DNA of 64,000 nucleotides, from positions 1 to 64,000 of the forward strand of contig JAMOPI010000003.1 of the NCBI GenBank assembly GCA_027064585.1, in the 5' to 3' direction. Of the stretch, positions 1 through 7,946 are shown in pieces. The notes below the pieces were generated by a model. It saw only the letters and a program-made list of their open reading frames with translations, was not told where the DNA came from and made no database searches. Numbering within the stretch: position 1 is the stretch's first letter; the number at the start of each line of letters is the position of its first letter. Position numbers and translations under genes: made by a program. The DNA is from Candidatus Desulfofervidaceae bacterium. GTDB lineage: Bacteria > Desulfobacterota > Desulfofervidia > Desulfofervidales > Desulfofervidaceae.

Positions 1-168
1 TGCATGCTTTTTGTGAGAAAACGGCACTCCCTTTTTCTTGAAGGTTCCAAAAGCAGGATCTTTTATCACCATCTTTTCTGGAAAGGAACCACTTATGGCA
101 AACGTATAACCTACAGCTAAGAAGGCTGCTATCGCTAAGATGACTGTTAAACCTTTCCATCCCTTCAT
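1..168 (-). CDS. Class III (c3-type) cytochrome, N-terminal part, runs off the left edge
   Basis: Fifty-six codons are visible from the ATG at 168, preceded by an AGGAGGTG ribosome site. Residues 7-24 form a hydrophobic export signal, so the product should be periplasmic. The last visible residues contain F-S-H-K-K-H, the F-x-H-x-x-H pattern that supplies axial heme ligands just before the first CXXCH of class III multiheme cytochromes. The heme-attachment motifs themselves lie beyond the window, so the family call rests on the signal and this motif only. The likely role is periplasmic electron carriage in sulfate or hydrogen metabolism. Confidence 0.6.
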   Translation of the reverse strand, partial: MKGWKGLTVILAIAAFLAVGYTFAISGSFPEKMVIKDPAFGTFKKKGVPFSHKKHA

Positions 169-208
169 CTTCCCTTTCACCTCCTTTCATTTAAATTTAA
201 GTGAATTT

Positions 209-237
209 AATATAAAAATCCAAAAGGCATTTGTCAA
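209..237 (-). promoter_or_regulatory. Sigma-70-type promoter of the cytochrome gene
   Basis: On the minus strand TTGACA (237-232) is followed after exactly 17 nt by TATATT (214-209). It lies about 40 nt upstream of the cytochrome start codon. Confidence 0.7.
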
Positions 238-246
238 GAAAATGTT

Positions 247-750
247 TTAACCCTTATAAGCCTTAATGATATCTTCTACCCGCTTTTTCACAAAATCAAC
301 TGCCTCTTTTAATTTTTCTTTAGAGATCGGTTTTATTTTGGCTGCCAAGGCATTTATCTCCTCTTCGTCTTTTCCTAACAATTTAGCTACATAAAATGTA
401 TCAATCTCTCCACCCTCTACTAAAAAACCACACCCACCAGCCGTACCTAAAAACTCGTCTTGATAGAAGATGGGCACGACAAATTTAGTAAAGCCGACAT
501 CACACTCACCCACGATCGGTATTCGTTTCTCTTTAGCTATTTTCATCATATTTTGCTGGGCCGAGGCACATACTATCCGGCTTTGTTCATTACCTTTAAT
601 TAATGGACATATCTCATTAGCCCAGCCTGGGGTTGGATGAATAATAAATCCTTCGTTATTGCTTACGGCTCCATTCATGCCAAACTTGGTATGAATTTCA
701 GTAGCCAGCTCTTGCCAACCTTCTACCGGAAGAATATCCTTTAACTCCAT
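247..750 (-). CDS. PocR ligand-binding domain protein
   Basis: A 167-residue protein that is essentially one PocR domain, the sensory module first recognised in the PocR regulator and often fused to histidine kinases or AraC regulators. Here it stands alone, with no output domain. Features of the family are the early 'GMNGAVSN' segment, 'CPLIKG' with a cysteine, 'CASAQQNMM' and the glycine-rich 'GTAGGCGF'. Several cysteines could hold a metal or redox ligand. It should be cytoplasmic, since there is no signal peptide. An AGGGAGGTG ribosome site precedes the ATG at 750. It is transcribed in the same direction as the cytochrome gene but has its own leader. Function as a stand-alone sensor is inferred. 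Confidence 0.8.
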   Translation of the reverse strand: MELKDILPVEGWQELATEIHTKFGMNGAVSNNEGFIIHPTPGWANEICPLIKGNEQSRIVCASAQQNMMKIAKEKRIPIVGECDVGFTKFVVPIFYQDEFLGTAGGCGFLVEGGEIDTFYVAKLLGKDEEEINALAAKIKPISKEKLKEAVDFVKKRVEDIIKAYKG

Positions 751-844
751 TGTTTCACCTCCCTTTTAAATTCTTCTGTCTTTTAGCACATCTTCATGAG
801 AAAAATCAAGTAAAATCTTGCAACTTTTCCAAGGCAAGATTAAA

Positions 845-1333
845 ATGCCAACTATGGGGTACATCTTTGAAAAGGCCAAGATGGCAGATGTAAAGTCTAT
901 TTATGAGCTTTTAACGTATTACGGACAAAAGGGCTTACTTTTGCCACGTCCTTTAAGCCAAATCTATGATTTTTTAAGGGATTTTTTTGTCTGTCGGCGG
1001 GAAGGAAAGGTCGTAGGCATTTGTGCCCTGCATATCTGTTGGGAAAATCTGGCCGAGATTCGTTCTTTAGCGGTAAAAGAAGCCTTTCAAGGTAAGGGCA
1101 TTGGCTCACGTCTGGTACAAGCCTGTTTGCAGGAAGCAATGAGCTTTGGCATTAACCGGGTATTTACCCTGACCTATCAGCCAGACTTCTTTAGAAGGTT
1201 TGGCTTTAGGGAGATTGAGAAGTCTCTTTTACCTCATAAGATTTGGGCAGACTGCATTCATTGTCCTAAGTATCCGGATTTATGTGATGAAATACCAATG
1301 TTATGGGAGTTTAAAAATGGAGAAGATTATTGA
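845..1333 (+). CDS. Short ArgA-type GNAT N-acetyltransferase (N-acetylglutamate synthase-like)
   Basis: A 162-residue single-domain GNAT protein. The acetyl-CoA loop is seen as 'GKGIGSRLV' after the beta-4 strand 'EIRSLAV'. Conserved blocks 'LLPRPLSQIYDFLRDF', 'ALHICWENLAEIRSLAV' and the C-terminal 'LPHKIWADCIHCPKYP' are typical of the short bacterial N-acetylglutamate synthases that start arginine synthesis in lineages lacking the long ArgA. No arginine gene lies nearby. I chose the ATG at 845; a TTG at 818 and an ATG at 854 are also in frame, and the ribosome site is weak for all three. The stop overlaps the next gene's start by 17 nt, suggesting co-translation. Confidence 0.75.
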   Translation: MPTMGYIFEKAKMADVKSIYELLTYYGQKGLLLPRPLSQIYDFLRDFFVCRREGKVVGICALHICWENLAEIRSLAVKEAFQGKGIGSRLVQACLQEAMSFGINRVFTLTYQPDFFRRFGFREIEKSLLPHKIWADCIHCPKYPDLCDEIPMLWEFKNGEDY

Positions 1334-2648
1334 GCAATGTGAAAAGGAAATTAAGAATAGGGGCATAAGGGAGTATGAAATCTATGCCGTAAAGATTAAG
1401 AGTACTGTTGTCCAAGTTAAAGAGAACAAGAACGATTTTGCCCAAACCGGCTGGTATGAAGGCCTAAGTTTACGGGTGTTAAATAATGGCAAACTAGGCT
1501 TTGCCTATACGACCGATTTAAGCCCGAAGGCTATTTCTCAATTAGTAGAAAAAGCTAGAACGGCAGCCACTGTTACTGTCCAGGAACCATTGCTTAAATT
1601 CCCCTTACTAGCAGAAGATTATCCGAGAATAGAGGAATATGATAATAAACTAGAAACCCTTACCCTCGCCCAGCGTATGGAATTTGCCAAAGAGATGGAA
1701 ACAGCGGCCAGGGAATTTAGCCCTTATATTAAAAGAGTAAGGCAGTCTCAGTTAAGGGATGTGATTTCAGAGGTTTTTCTCTATAACCAACATGGTAAAA
1801 CCCTCCACTATGCCCGTACTCTTCTTAGCGCCAGCATTTTGGTGATGGCCGAAAGGAGTAGTGAGGCTGAGATGGGTTGGCACTTTACCTTTTCCCCTTT
1901 TTATGCTGACTTGAACCCGGCTGCGATCGGAAAAGAGGCAGCTAAAATGGCCACTGAGGCCTTAGGGGCAAGACCTATTAAGACACAAAAGACAAATGTG
2001 GTGCTTATCAGTCGGGTAGCCAGTGAGATCTTAGATGTTATTAGTCACGCCTTTTTGGCAGAAGAAGTGCAAAAGGGAAAATCACTCTTGGCTCCTTACT
2101 TAGGAAAGACCGTTATGTCTCCGTTGGTAAACATCTATGATGATGGTCTTTATCCCAAGGGTTATAGCACTAGACCCTTTGATGATGAAGGAGTACCACA
2201 GCAGAAGACGGTATTGGTAGAAGGGGGGATAGTTAAGGGATGGCTTTATGATAGCTACACTGCGGCTAAAGAGAAGAAGGTGTCTACCGGCAATGCGGTG
2301 AGGCTATCTTTAGAAACCCCGCCCAAAGTAGGGGTAACTAACCTCTACTTAGCCCTTGGAGAAATGCCTTTTGAAGGCCTGTTAAAACAATTAGATACTG
2401 GCCTTGTGGTGACTGATGTCTTGGGTATGCACACAGCCGATCCTGTTTCTGGTGACTTTTCGGTGGGAATAAGCGGATATTGGGTAGAAAAGGGCGAGAG
2501 GGCCTTCCCAGTTAAAGGAGTGGCCATGGCTGGGAATGTGCTAGAGTTGTTTAAACGCATTGCTTCTGTGGGGAATGACTTGCGTTTTTGGGGACACTGT
2601 GGGGCTCCAAGCGTATTGGTAGAAGGGGTACAGATTAGTGGGACATAA
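1317..2648 (+). CDS. pmbA: PmbA/TldE subunit of the TldD-TldE metalloprotease complex
   Basis: A 443-residue U62 family protein from the ATG at 1317; an upstream in-frame extension would overlap most of argA and is unlikely. It lacks the HEXXH zinc motif of TldD, so it is the non-catalytic partner TldE/PmbA, which with TldD degrades unfolded peptides and matures some peptide cofactors. The C-terminal block 'MAGNVLELFKRI' followed by 'GAPSVLVEGV' is the family signature. No tldD is in the window. The gene overlaps argA by 17 nt and is followed after 63 nt by the BrxD-like ATPase pair, so the whole run may be one transcript. Confidence 0.88.
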   Translation: MEKIIEQCEKEIKNRGIREYEIYAVKIKSTVVQVKENKNDFAQTGWYEGLSLRVLNNGKLGFAYTTDLSPKAISQLVEKARTAATVTVQEPLLKFPLLAEDYPRIEEYDNKLETLTLAQRMEFAKEMETAAREFSPYIKRVRQSQLRDVISEVFLYNQHGKTLHYARTLLSASILVMAERSSEAEMGWHFTFSPFYADLNPAAIGKEAAKMATEALGARPIKTQKTNVVLISRVASEILDVISHAFLAEEVQKGKSLLAPYLGKTVMSPLVNIYDDGLYPKGYSTRPFDDEGVPQQKTVLVEGGIVKGWLYDSYTAAKEKKVSTGNAVRLSLETPPKVGVTNLYLALGEMPFEGLLKQLDTGLVVTDVLGMHTADPVSGDFSVGISGYWVEKGERAFPVKGVAMAGNVLELFKRIASVGNDLRFWGHCGAPSVLVEGVQISGT

Positions 2649-2711
2649 CTTGACGGTAACACCAGGGCATGCCACAATGAGGAAGAATCATTTAAACTTT
2701 AGGTAGCTAAC

Positions 2712-3959
2712 ATGCAACTTACTTCCCAAATTGCTAGACGCATCATTGAAACGGTAGGCAGTTATGGCACGCCACCTGAATACGGGTTTCAGTTTTTTAC
2801 CGCTGGACTTGAGCCATATCTGCAGATATTGCGTGAGGAGTATCTAAAGACTTACATCAAAGAAGATGGCGGGGCGGCTGTTAAAATCGTCATTGGGACA
2901 TACGGAGGTGGAAAGACACACTTTCTTTATTGCTTGCGTGAGCTTGCCTGGCAGGAAAACTTTGCCGTCAGTTATGTGCCCTTAAGTCCAGAGGAAACTC
3001 CCTTTTATCGCCTAGAAAGCGTGTATCGTAGCGTCATTAACAACCTTACCTATCCCCTTTCGGCCCAGGAGATCTTGCAGGGGATGGAAAAAGGGGTAGG
3101 TCCCTTTCTTATTGCTTGGTATGAAAGAGTCAGAGCTGGTTTTCAAAACGCAGGCCTTGGGGAGGAGGAAATAGAGACAGAGATCGGGCCTTATCTGGAC
3201 GCCCTGCAGCGAGGCATAGAAAATACCAACTTTGCCAAGGCCGTTACGGCTGCCTTTTGGGCCTTACACTATGGGGAGGAACAGAATTTTTATCACCTCT
3301 TGCAGTGGCTTAAGGCCGAGGGATATGACCGTGAGGTGCATCGTTTTTTTGGCATCCTTTCCCCCATTGACCGTAGTAATGCCTTTGCCATGATCCGTTC
3401 TTTGGTGCAATGGATAAGACAGATTGGTTACAGTGGGTTAGTTATCCTCTTTGATGAAGCCGAACCTATCGCCAGTTTAGGACATAAACAGAGGGAACTC
3501 ATGCTTTCTAATCTAAGGGAGTTAATTGATGCCTGTATGCTTACTTCCTTTCGCCATGTGATGGTCTTTTATGCCATACCAGATGAAAGGCTTTTAGAAG
3601 GCCCATCCTATATCTATGAGGCCCTGAAACAACGTATTTCTTCAGTATTTGATTTTTTCAATCCTTCGGGCGTAAAGATTGAGCTGGAGCGGACAAAGAT
3701 TGATCCAATAGCACTTTTGCTAGAAATAGGGAATAAACTTAAAAACATTTATGAAGTGGCCTATAGGATGAAATTGCCCCAAAGGACAGAGACGATTATT
3801 GCCACCGTGGCGGAAGAGGCCTATGAACGCCGCTTTGGCGATGTTGGCTACCTGCGTTTGTTTGTGCAGAATGTTATCAGGGCCTTTCACCTCTTACGTC
3901 AGGATCCTAAACTGGCAGAAAAGGATAAAAAAATCAAACGTATGTTAAACGTCTCATGA
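2712..3959 (+). CDS. BrxD-like (DUF2791) P-loop ATPase, first of a tandem pair
   Basis: A 415-residue cytoplasmic P-loop protein. Visible: N-terminal 'GSYGTPPEYGFQFFTAGLEPYL' type start, Walker A GTYGGGKT at residues 62-69, and Walker B 'VILFDEAEP' near residue 245. These match the DUF2791 ATP-binding family to which BrxD of type 2/3 BREX phage-defence systems belongs. Family members also occur outside BREX, beside DEAD-box helicases and TerB-like proteins. None of those partners, nor PglX, PglZ or BrxC, is present here. Its stop overlaps the start of a second, divergent member by 4 nt, so the two are surely co-translated and may form a heteromer. The biochemical role is unknown; defence is only an inference from the family. 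Confidence 0.82.
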   Translation: MQLTSQIARRIIETVGSYGTPPEYGFQFFTAGLEPYLQILREEYLKTYIKEDGGAAVKIVIGTYGGGKTHFLYCLRELAWQENFAVSYVPLSPEETPFYRLESVYRSVINNLTYPLSAQEILQGMEKGVGPFLIAWYERVRAGFQNAGLGEEEIETEIGPYLDALQRGIENTNFAKAVTAAFWALHYGEEQNFYHLLQWLKAEGYDREVHRFFGILSPIDRSNAFAMIRSLVQWIRQIGYSGLVILFDEAEPIASLGHKQRELMLSNLRELIDACMLTSFRHVMVFYAIPDERLLEGPSYIYEALKQRISSVFDFFNPSGVKIELERTKIDPIALLLEIGNKLKNIYEVAYRMKLPQRTETIIATVAEEAYERRFGDVGYLRLFVQNVIRAFHLLRQDPKLAEKDKKIKRMLNVS

Positions 3960-5284
3960 GAAAGCTGCGGGTCAGTCATCCCAGACTGGGCGAGGGCGTT
4001 ATCCTGGAAACCCGCCACCGGGGACAAGAGTGCCTGGTGAAGTTTCAAAATGGGCTTACCCTGTGGGTAAAGAGAAAGTTTCTTACCTTTGTTTCTCACT
4101 TAAGGACCGTGGAATCTAAAAAGACTCGTTATCCCTTTGCTCCTTCTATTTTACCTTTAAAACCAAGGGACAATCAAGGACGGGAGGTGATTGAAGCCTT
4201 CCGCATGGGCATTGTGCCCCAACCGTGGGTCAAGGGTTGGACGGTAGGGCGGGCAGAAGAAGTGGCTCAGATAAAGACATGGCTACACGATCAAACCTCT
4301 GGCACCCTTGTCATTAAAGGAGAATACGGGGCAGGAAAGACTCATCTCCTTGAATATGTTTTTTACAAAGCCTTAGAGCTCAATTACGCCGTGGCTAGGG
4401 TAAGTATAGATCCGGTGAGTGCCCACTTGGCCTTTCCCAAACGCATTTATAGTGGCCTTACCCAAAGCTTAAGGGTGCCTGCTTCCCAAAAGGAATTGGA
4501 CTTTCGGGAAGTCCTTGTCCTTTTGGCCCAGGCTGATGTCTTATCTGACCATAAGATCCTTGGTCCCTTTTTAAAGGCATTAAAAGAAGGTCAGGTTACT
4601 ACACCTATGTGGCACTGGATAGAGGGATTTGATACCTCCTTTTCTAAATGGGGCGGGCTTTATGACCATACCACTGCGGCCAATATTTATTGTTATATTC
4701 TTTCTGGTCTAAGCTATGCCTTAGTAGAAATCATGGACATAAACGGACTGATTCTCCTCTTTGATGAGGCCGAATCAAGCCGTATTTATCGTTACACCTA
4801 TGAATGGCTGCGCGGGATAAACTTTTTGCGAGCCCTTATCTTGGTAGCCAACGATGAGCCGGATTTGATAGAAGAAAAGGTGGTAAAGACAGAAACGTGC
4901 TACCAAGGTGAGCGCACCAATCTAATTTATTCAGGCCTGCGGCCGTTGCCCTATGTTTACCGGTTACCTACTTATTTAAAGGTTGTCTTTGCCGTAACGC
5001 CGGATGTCTCTTTAGAAAGACTAACGGCCGAATATAACATTTATACCATTGATCTAGAGCCTCTTCATCCTCAACTATTAGAGCACTTCTTTTACCGGTT
5101 TGTAGAACTCTATCGTCGGGTATACGGATTGACCCTAAGTAGCGTTGAAAAAAAGGAGATATTTTCGCTGATTCAACAATACGCCTTTATCTCTACCCGC
5201 CTCTTTATCAAGGCCATGGTAGAGTGTTTGGATTTTAAACGTTTTTATCCTCATAAAACAGTCAAACAACTAATCAAGGGGTAA
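3956..5284 (+). CDS. BrxD-like (DUF2791) P-loop ATPase with N-terminal tudor/SH3-like domain
   Basis: A 442-residue paralogue of the preceding gene, starting in a 4-nt overlap with it. Residues 1-50 ('HPRLGEGVILETRHRG', then 'VKFQNGLTLWV') form a small beta-barrel like the tudor-type domain at the C-terminus of UvrD/PcrA helicases or a CarD-type fold; such modules often bind RNA polymerase or nucleic acid. The ATPase core follows: Walker A GEYGAGKT near residues 122-129 and Walker B 'ILLFDEAES' near residue 265. The first paralogue lacks the N-terminal domain. The division into a plain and a tudor-bearing subunit is seen; the binding role is inferred. Confidence 0.8.
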   Translation: MRKLRVSHPRLGEGVILETRHRGQECLVKFQNGLTLWVKRKFLTFVSHLRTVESKKTRYPFAPSILPLKPRDNQGREVIEAFRMGIVPQPWVKGWTVGRAEEVAQIKTWLHDQTSGTLVIKGEYGAGKTHLLEYVFYKALELNYAVARVSIDPVSAHLAFPKRIYSGLTQSLRVPASQKELDFREVLVLLAQADVLSDHKILGPFLKALKEGQVTTPMWHWIEGFDTSFSKWGGLYDHTTAANIYCYILSGLSYALVEIMDINGLILLFDEAESSRIYRYTYEWLRGINFLRALILVANDEPDLIEEKVVKTETCYQGERTNLIYSGLRPLPYVYRLPTYLKVVFAVTPDVSLERLTAEYNIYTIDLEPLHPQLLEHFFYRFVELYRRVYGLTLSSVEKKEIFSLIQQYAFISTRLFIKAMVECLDFKRFYPHKTVKQLIKG

Positions 5285-5289
5285 TGGCC

Positions 5290-6105
5290 ATGATTAGAAA
5301 AATAGTTATTTTGGTCTTCTTATCAGCTTTTTCCTTTAACTCTTGGGCAGGGCAAATGGATTTATGGAAAATTTGTAATTATCTAAAAGCAAGAAAGTTT
5401 GTTGACTTAACCCACACATTTCATCCAGGAATCCCCCATTGGCCTGGTTTTCCGGATGAAAAAATAGAGACACTTTATTGGTATGAAAAAGGTGTAGGCA
5501 GCATTGGGGCTGGCTTTTTTGCTAGGAGATACTGCCTTGTAGGACAATGGGGTACGCATGTAGATGCGCCTGCTCACTTTTCCCCTGGAAAAAGAACTCT
5601 GGATGAGATTAGTGTTAAAGAAATGGTTATGCCTTTGGTGGTAATTGATGTCCATGAAAAGGTAAAACAGAATCCTGATTATATAATTACTCTTAAAGAC
5701 ATAGAGGCATGGGAGAAAAAATACGGCAAGATTCCAGAAGGGGCATTTGTAGTAATGAGAACAGATTGGTTTAAAAGATGGCCTGACATGAAGGCCATGA
5801 AAAATGAAGATAAAAACGGTATAGCCCATTACCCAGGTTGGAGTTTGGAGGTTTTAAAATTCCTTTGCGAAAAAAGAAAAATCTGTGCTATTGGACATGA
5901 AACTACAGACACAGACCCAGGCATCAAAACCTCTAAAGGCATTTATGAGTGTGAGACATATATTTTATCCCACAATCATTATCAAATTGAACTTTTAACA
6001 AATCTAGACAAACTGCCTGAAAAAGGCGCTATCGCGATTGTCAGTTTTCCCAAACCAGAAAAAGGAGCTGGATTTCCTGCACGTGTATTTGCTATTTTGC
6101 CTTAG
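5290..6105 (+). CDS. Exported cyclase / kynurenine formamidase-like metal hydrolase
   Basis: A 271-residue member of the PF04199 cyclase family. An N-terminal signal peptide ending near 'SWAGQ' places it outside the cytoplasm, unlike the cytoplasmic formamidases. The metal-binding motif is complete: 'HTFHPG' and the H-x-G-T-H-x-D-x-P-x-H pattern in 'WGTHVDAPAHF'; 'GHETTDTDPG' supplies the later conserved His. Two ATGs are possible: 5284 overlaps the preceding stop (TAATG), but the AGGGG ribosome site at 5276-5281 is well spaced only for 5290, which I prefer. The substrate is not predictable: family members hydrolyse formamides, esters or cyclic amides. Confidence 0.8.
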   Translation: MIRKIVILVFLSAFSFNSWAGQMDLWKICNYLKARKFVDLTHTFHPGIPHWPGFPDEKIETLYWYEKGVGSIGAGFFARRYCLVGQWGTHVDAPAHFSPGKRTLDEISVKEMVMPLVVIDVHEKVKQNPDYIITLKDIEAWEKKYGKIPEGAFVVMRTDWFKRWPDMKAMKNEDKNGIAHYPGWSLEVLKFLCEKRKICAIGHETTDTDPGIKTSKGIYECETYILSHNHYQIELLTNLDKLPEKGAIAIVSFPKPEKGAGFPARVFAILP

Positions 6106-6139
6106 GTTTTATAGATTTGGTTAAGACAGCTGCGATGGC

Positions 6140-6168
6140 TTGACAAATGCTTTTAAATGCCGTTTAAT
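6140..6168 (+). promoter_or_regulatory. Promoter of tRNA-Leu
   Basis: TTGACA (6140-6145) and TTTAAT (6163-6168) are 17 nt apart and end 10 nt before the first tRNA base. Confidence 0.75.
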
Positions 6169-6178
6169 AAAGGAGCAA

Positions 6179-6267
6179 GCCCGGGTGGCGGAACTGGCAG
6201 ACGCAAGGGACTTAAAATCCCTTGGGCCTCTGTGCCCGTGTGGGTTCAAGTCCCACCCCGGGCACCA
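6179..6267 (+). tRNA. tRNA-Leu (anticodon UAA), CCA encoded
   Basis: An 89-nt class II tRNA. The acceptor stem is GCCCGGG (6179-6185) pairing with CCCGGGC (6257-6263). The anticodon stem GGGA/TCCC closes the loop CTTAAAA, giving anticodon TAA. A long variable arm GGGC/GCCC, the T-arm GTTCAAG, discriminator A and an encoded CCA (6265-6267) follow. It is the attachment site of the element that follows. Confidence 0.95.
6205..6267 (+). repeat. Attachment repeat attL (3' part of tRNA-Leu)
   Basis: This 63-bp stretch recurs at 14353-14415 with 59 of 63 positions identical. All four differences fall in the variable arm of the tRNA. A direct repeat of a tRNA 3' end that flanks an integrase gene is the usual trace of site-specific integration. 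Confidence 0.9.
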
Positions 6268-6287
6268 TAAAAAGCAACAAATAAAGG

Positions 6288-6329
6288 CCAGTTAGGAGAT
6301 GAGGAAGAAACTCCTAGCTGGTTTTTTTT
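6288..6329 (+). terminator. Intrinsic terminator downstream of tRNA-Leu
   Basis: CCAGTTAGGAG (6288-6298) pairs with CTCCTAGCTGG (6311-6321) with one G-T pair, followed by eight T (6322-6329). It lies just inside the element and would end the tRNA transcript. Confidence 0.85.
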
Positions 6330-6345
6330 GTTTACCAAAAAACTT

Positions 6346-6365
6346 AGTGGCCAAATAGTGGCCAA
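6346..6365 (+). repeat. 20-bp direct repeat near the left attachment site
   Basis: AGTGGCCAAATAGTGGCCAA occurs here and at 14208-14227, close to the other end of the element. It is itself two copies of AGTGGCCAA spaced by AT. It is a candidate arm-type binding site for the integrase or excisionase. Confidence 0.6.
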
Positions 6366-6400
6366 AAAGGGGTAAAAGGCAGTAAAAAGAAAGTTAAAAA

Positions 6401-6560
6401 TATGTTTTCCCTTTTCCAACCGCAAAAAAAAGCAATGCCCATCGCCGACCGATGTCAAGGCTGCGGAGCGATAGCGGAGCACCCGAAGGGCTTGGCCTTG
6501 ACATCGGGAGGGAGGCGATGGGCTATAATGGAATTGGGTTGGAAAGGAAAGAAGAGAATT
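6401..6560. repeat. Long palindromic repeat, copy A
   Basis: GCCCATCGCC (6437-6446) pairs perfectly with 6514-6523, and a 12-bp inner stem (6450-6461 with 6495-6506) contains the family core GTCAAGGC/GCCTTGAC. Outer arms CCTTTTCCAACC / GGTTGGAAAGG extend the inverted repeat. The downstream arm carries CTATAATGG. Related copies lie at 32.2, 37.9 and 38.1 kb. The first 30 bp of the left arm (6401-6430) recur alone at 9023-9052. Confidence 0.7.
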
Positions 6561-7427
6561 TACATCCGGCCTATCGGCCGCAGTTTTTTTGAGTAGTGCC
6601 TTCGGCACTACTTGTCCACAGGCTTACGCCTGTGGACGGCTGGACTTGACATTAAACAAATTTTTTGCTAATTTTTTAGTAGTTTATATCCTTCACTCCG
6701 GTTGGAGTGATTGAGCCTGCGCCCGGTTGGGCAGCAGGTAAACGCATGGACGGCAATTGCGCCCCGTCCCGCGATAGAGTAGGGGAGTAGCGTCCCCTGA
6801 TGTGATTCAGGTTATCTGCCCCTGCCTTGTCCGGTTGGACAGGCAGATAAGCGGTGGTGTTTTTTGTGTAGAGTTTTTGGTTTTTCTGTGCTTGTCTTGC
6901 CTTGGATCTTGCCTTGCGTAACCCGCTTTTTGAGTTTTTCTGCTTTTTTAAGTGTTTAGTGTATTTGCCCTAGTGTGTGCTTCCTAATGCATTCCTTTTG
7001 GCAGTTTGCAGAGCGGAGGGCTTGGACGAACAGGCCAAGCCCGAAGCTTGGCTGTAACGAAGCTTTGAAAAGCGAAGTGGAAGCCAATTTGGAGCAGGGC
7101 AGAACGGGAACCAGAGGACAAACAGCAGAGAAAGCGAGCAGTCTCTTTTTTCCAGAAAAAAAGAGACTGCGAGCATTTTGTTAATGAAATAGGGGAATTA
7201 CCTTTCAGACCTTGCAGACTTGTCATGCAGACTTGTTTTGGAGTTTCCAAACAAACAACCTCCTGCCTGTAGGACACCTCTGAAGAAGGGGTGCCCTATG
7301 GGATTGACCTAAAAACCGTTCAACCCTCGCCTCTGCATAAGGGGCCTGAAGGGATCACATATTAGGGGTGGCCTACCTACAGGCTTTTACTTTCAACTTC
7401 AACACCAGGGAAAGGAGGTAAAAACAA
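6561..7427. other. Hairpin-rich region without a convincing gene
   Basis: No reading frame here looks coding. Perfect hairpins follow one another. 6567-6580 (CGGCC/GGCCG) is followed by T7, so it may terminate transcription. Next come 6593-6611 (GTAGTGCC/GGCACTAC) and 6614-6637 (10-bp stem, TTAC loop). Three stems closed by a GGTT loop lie at 6693-6710, 6716-6738 and 6828-6841, the last nested in a 9-bp outer stem (6812-6820 with 6842-6850). A further stem is at 6781-6798. 7138-7170 is a 14-bp perfect stem. GCAGACTTGT is repeated at 7214-7223 and 7227-7236. An AGGAGGT site precedes the next gene. It could be a structured RNA or a DNA-processing site. Confidence 0.5.
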
Positions 7428-7829
7428 ATGCTGTTTGAACAATATTTAAAAAGAAAAACAAGGCTTTTAACGAGGAAGCATGAAAACACACGAAGATGGG
7501 AACGGCAGAGGCAAAAACATGTAGAGCAGTTTCTCAGGTATTGTGAAAACAGATGGGGCATAAAAAAGATGAGCAATATTGAGCAAAAGCATTTTGACTG
7601 CTATGTTGGCTATTTAAGGCAGAGTAAGGGATATGCCGGCGAAACAATCAGAAAGCACTGTCTCTCTTTGAGGGACTTTTTTGAGCGGGCAAAGTTGAAC
7701 ATTAAAGTAAACCCAGAAAAAGGCAAAAAACGCAGGATTCAGAGAAAAATGCAAAAGATAGAACAAGTGCTTAGGAAGTGGGGGATAGAAAATCCTGAAG
7801 TGTTTGAAGATGTAAGAAATACTCTGTAA
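7428..7829 (+). CDS. Recombinase core-binding (SAM-like) domain protein without catalytic domain
   Basis: A 133-residue basic protein, with ATG at 7428 after an AGGAGG ribosome site. The pattern 'TRRWERQRQKHVEQFLRYCENRWG' then 'FDCYVGYLRQSKGYAGETIRKHCLSLRDFFERA' fits the four-helix SAM-like N-terminal domain of phage integrases. None of the catalytic R, H-x-x-R or Tyr motifs follows. It may be a broken integrase, or a small DNA-binding accessory to the full recombinase immediately downstream. Both genes are led by the same kind of GGTT-loop hairpin block, which argues for a shared origin. Confidence 0.55.
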   Translation: MLFEQYLKRKTRLLTRKHENTRRWERQRQKHVEQFLRYCENRWGIKKMSNIEQKHFDCYVGYLRQSKGYAGETIRKHCLSLRDFFERAKLNIKVNPEKGKKRRIQRKMQKIEQVLRKWGIENPEVFEDVRNTL

Positions 7830-7833
7830 ATTG

Positions 7834-7876
7834 CATCCTTCACCCTGGTTGGGGTGAAGGATGTGCCCGGTTGGGC
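7834..7876 (+). other. Two GGTT-loop hairpins ahead of the second recombinase
   Basis: A 13-bp stem (7834-7846 with 7851-7863, one G-T pair) is capped by GGTT. It is followed directly by GCCC-GGTT-GGGC (7865-7876). The segment GCCCGGTTGGGCAGCAGG, continuing TAAAC, is repeated exactly from 6721-6743. Confidence 0.65.
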
Positions 7877-7899
7877 AGCAGGTAAACACAAAAACCAGG

Positions 7900-7931
7900 G
7901 GGCAGTGAGGGCAGGCACTGCCCTATTTTTT
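7900..7931 (+). terminator. Terminator-like hairpin (possible attenuator) upstream of the recombinase
   Basis: GGGCAGTG (7900-7907) pairs with CACTGCCC (7916-7923), followed by TATTTTTT. It ends about 2 nt before the GGAGGAG ribosome site of the next gene, so readthrough would be needed for expression. Confidence 0.65.
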
Positions 7932-7946
7932 GGAGGAGAAACAAAC

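Noticed and set aside
2712-5284. Complete BREX phage-defence system
   Set aside because: Only BrxD-like ATPases are present; no PglX methylase, PglZ, BrxC or helicase was found on either side.
6246-7277. Reading frames of 64-120 codons on both strands of the hairpin block
   Set aside because: They overlap the tRNA, palindromes and terminators, have Cys/Ser/Phe-rich low-information sequence and no ribosome sites.
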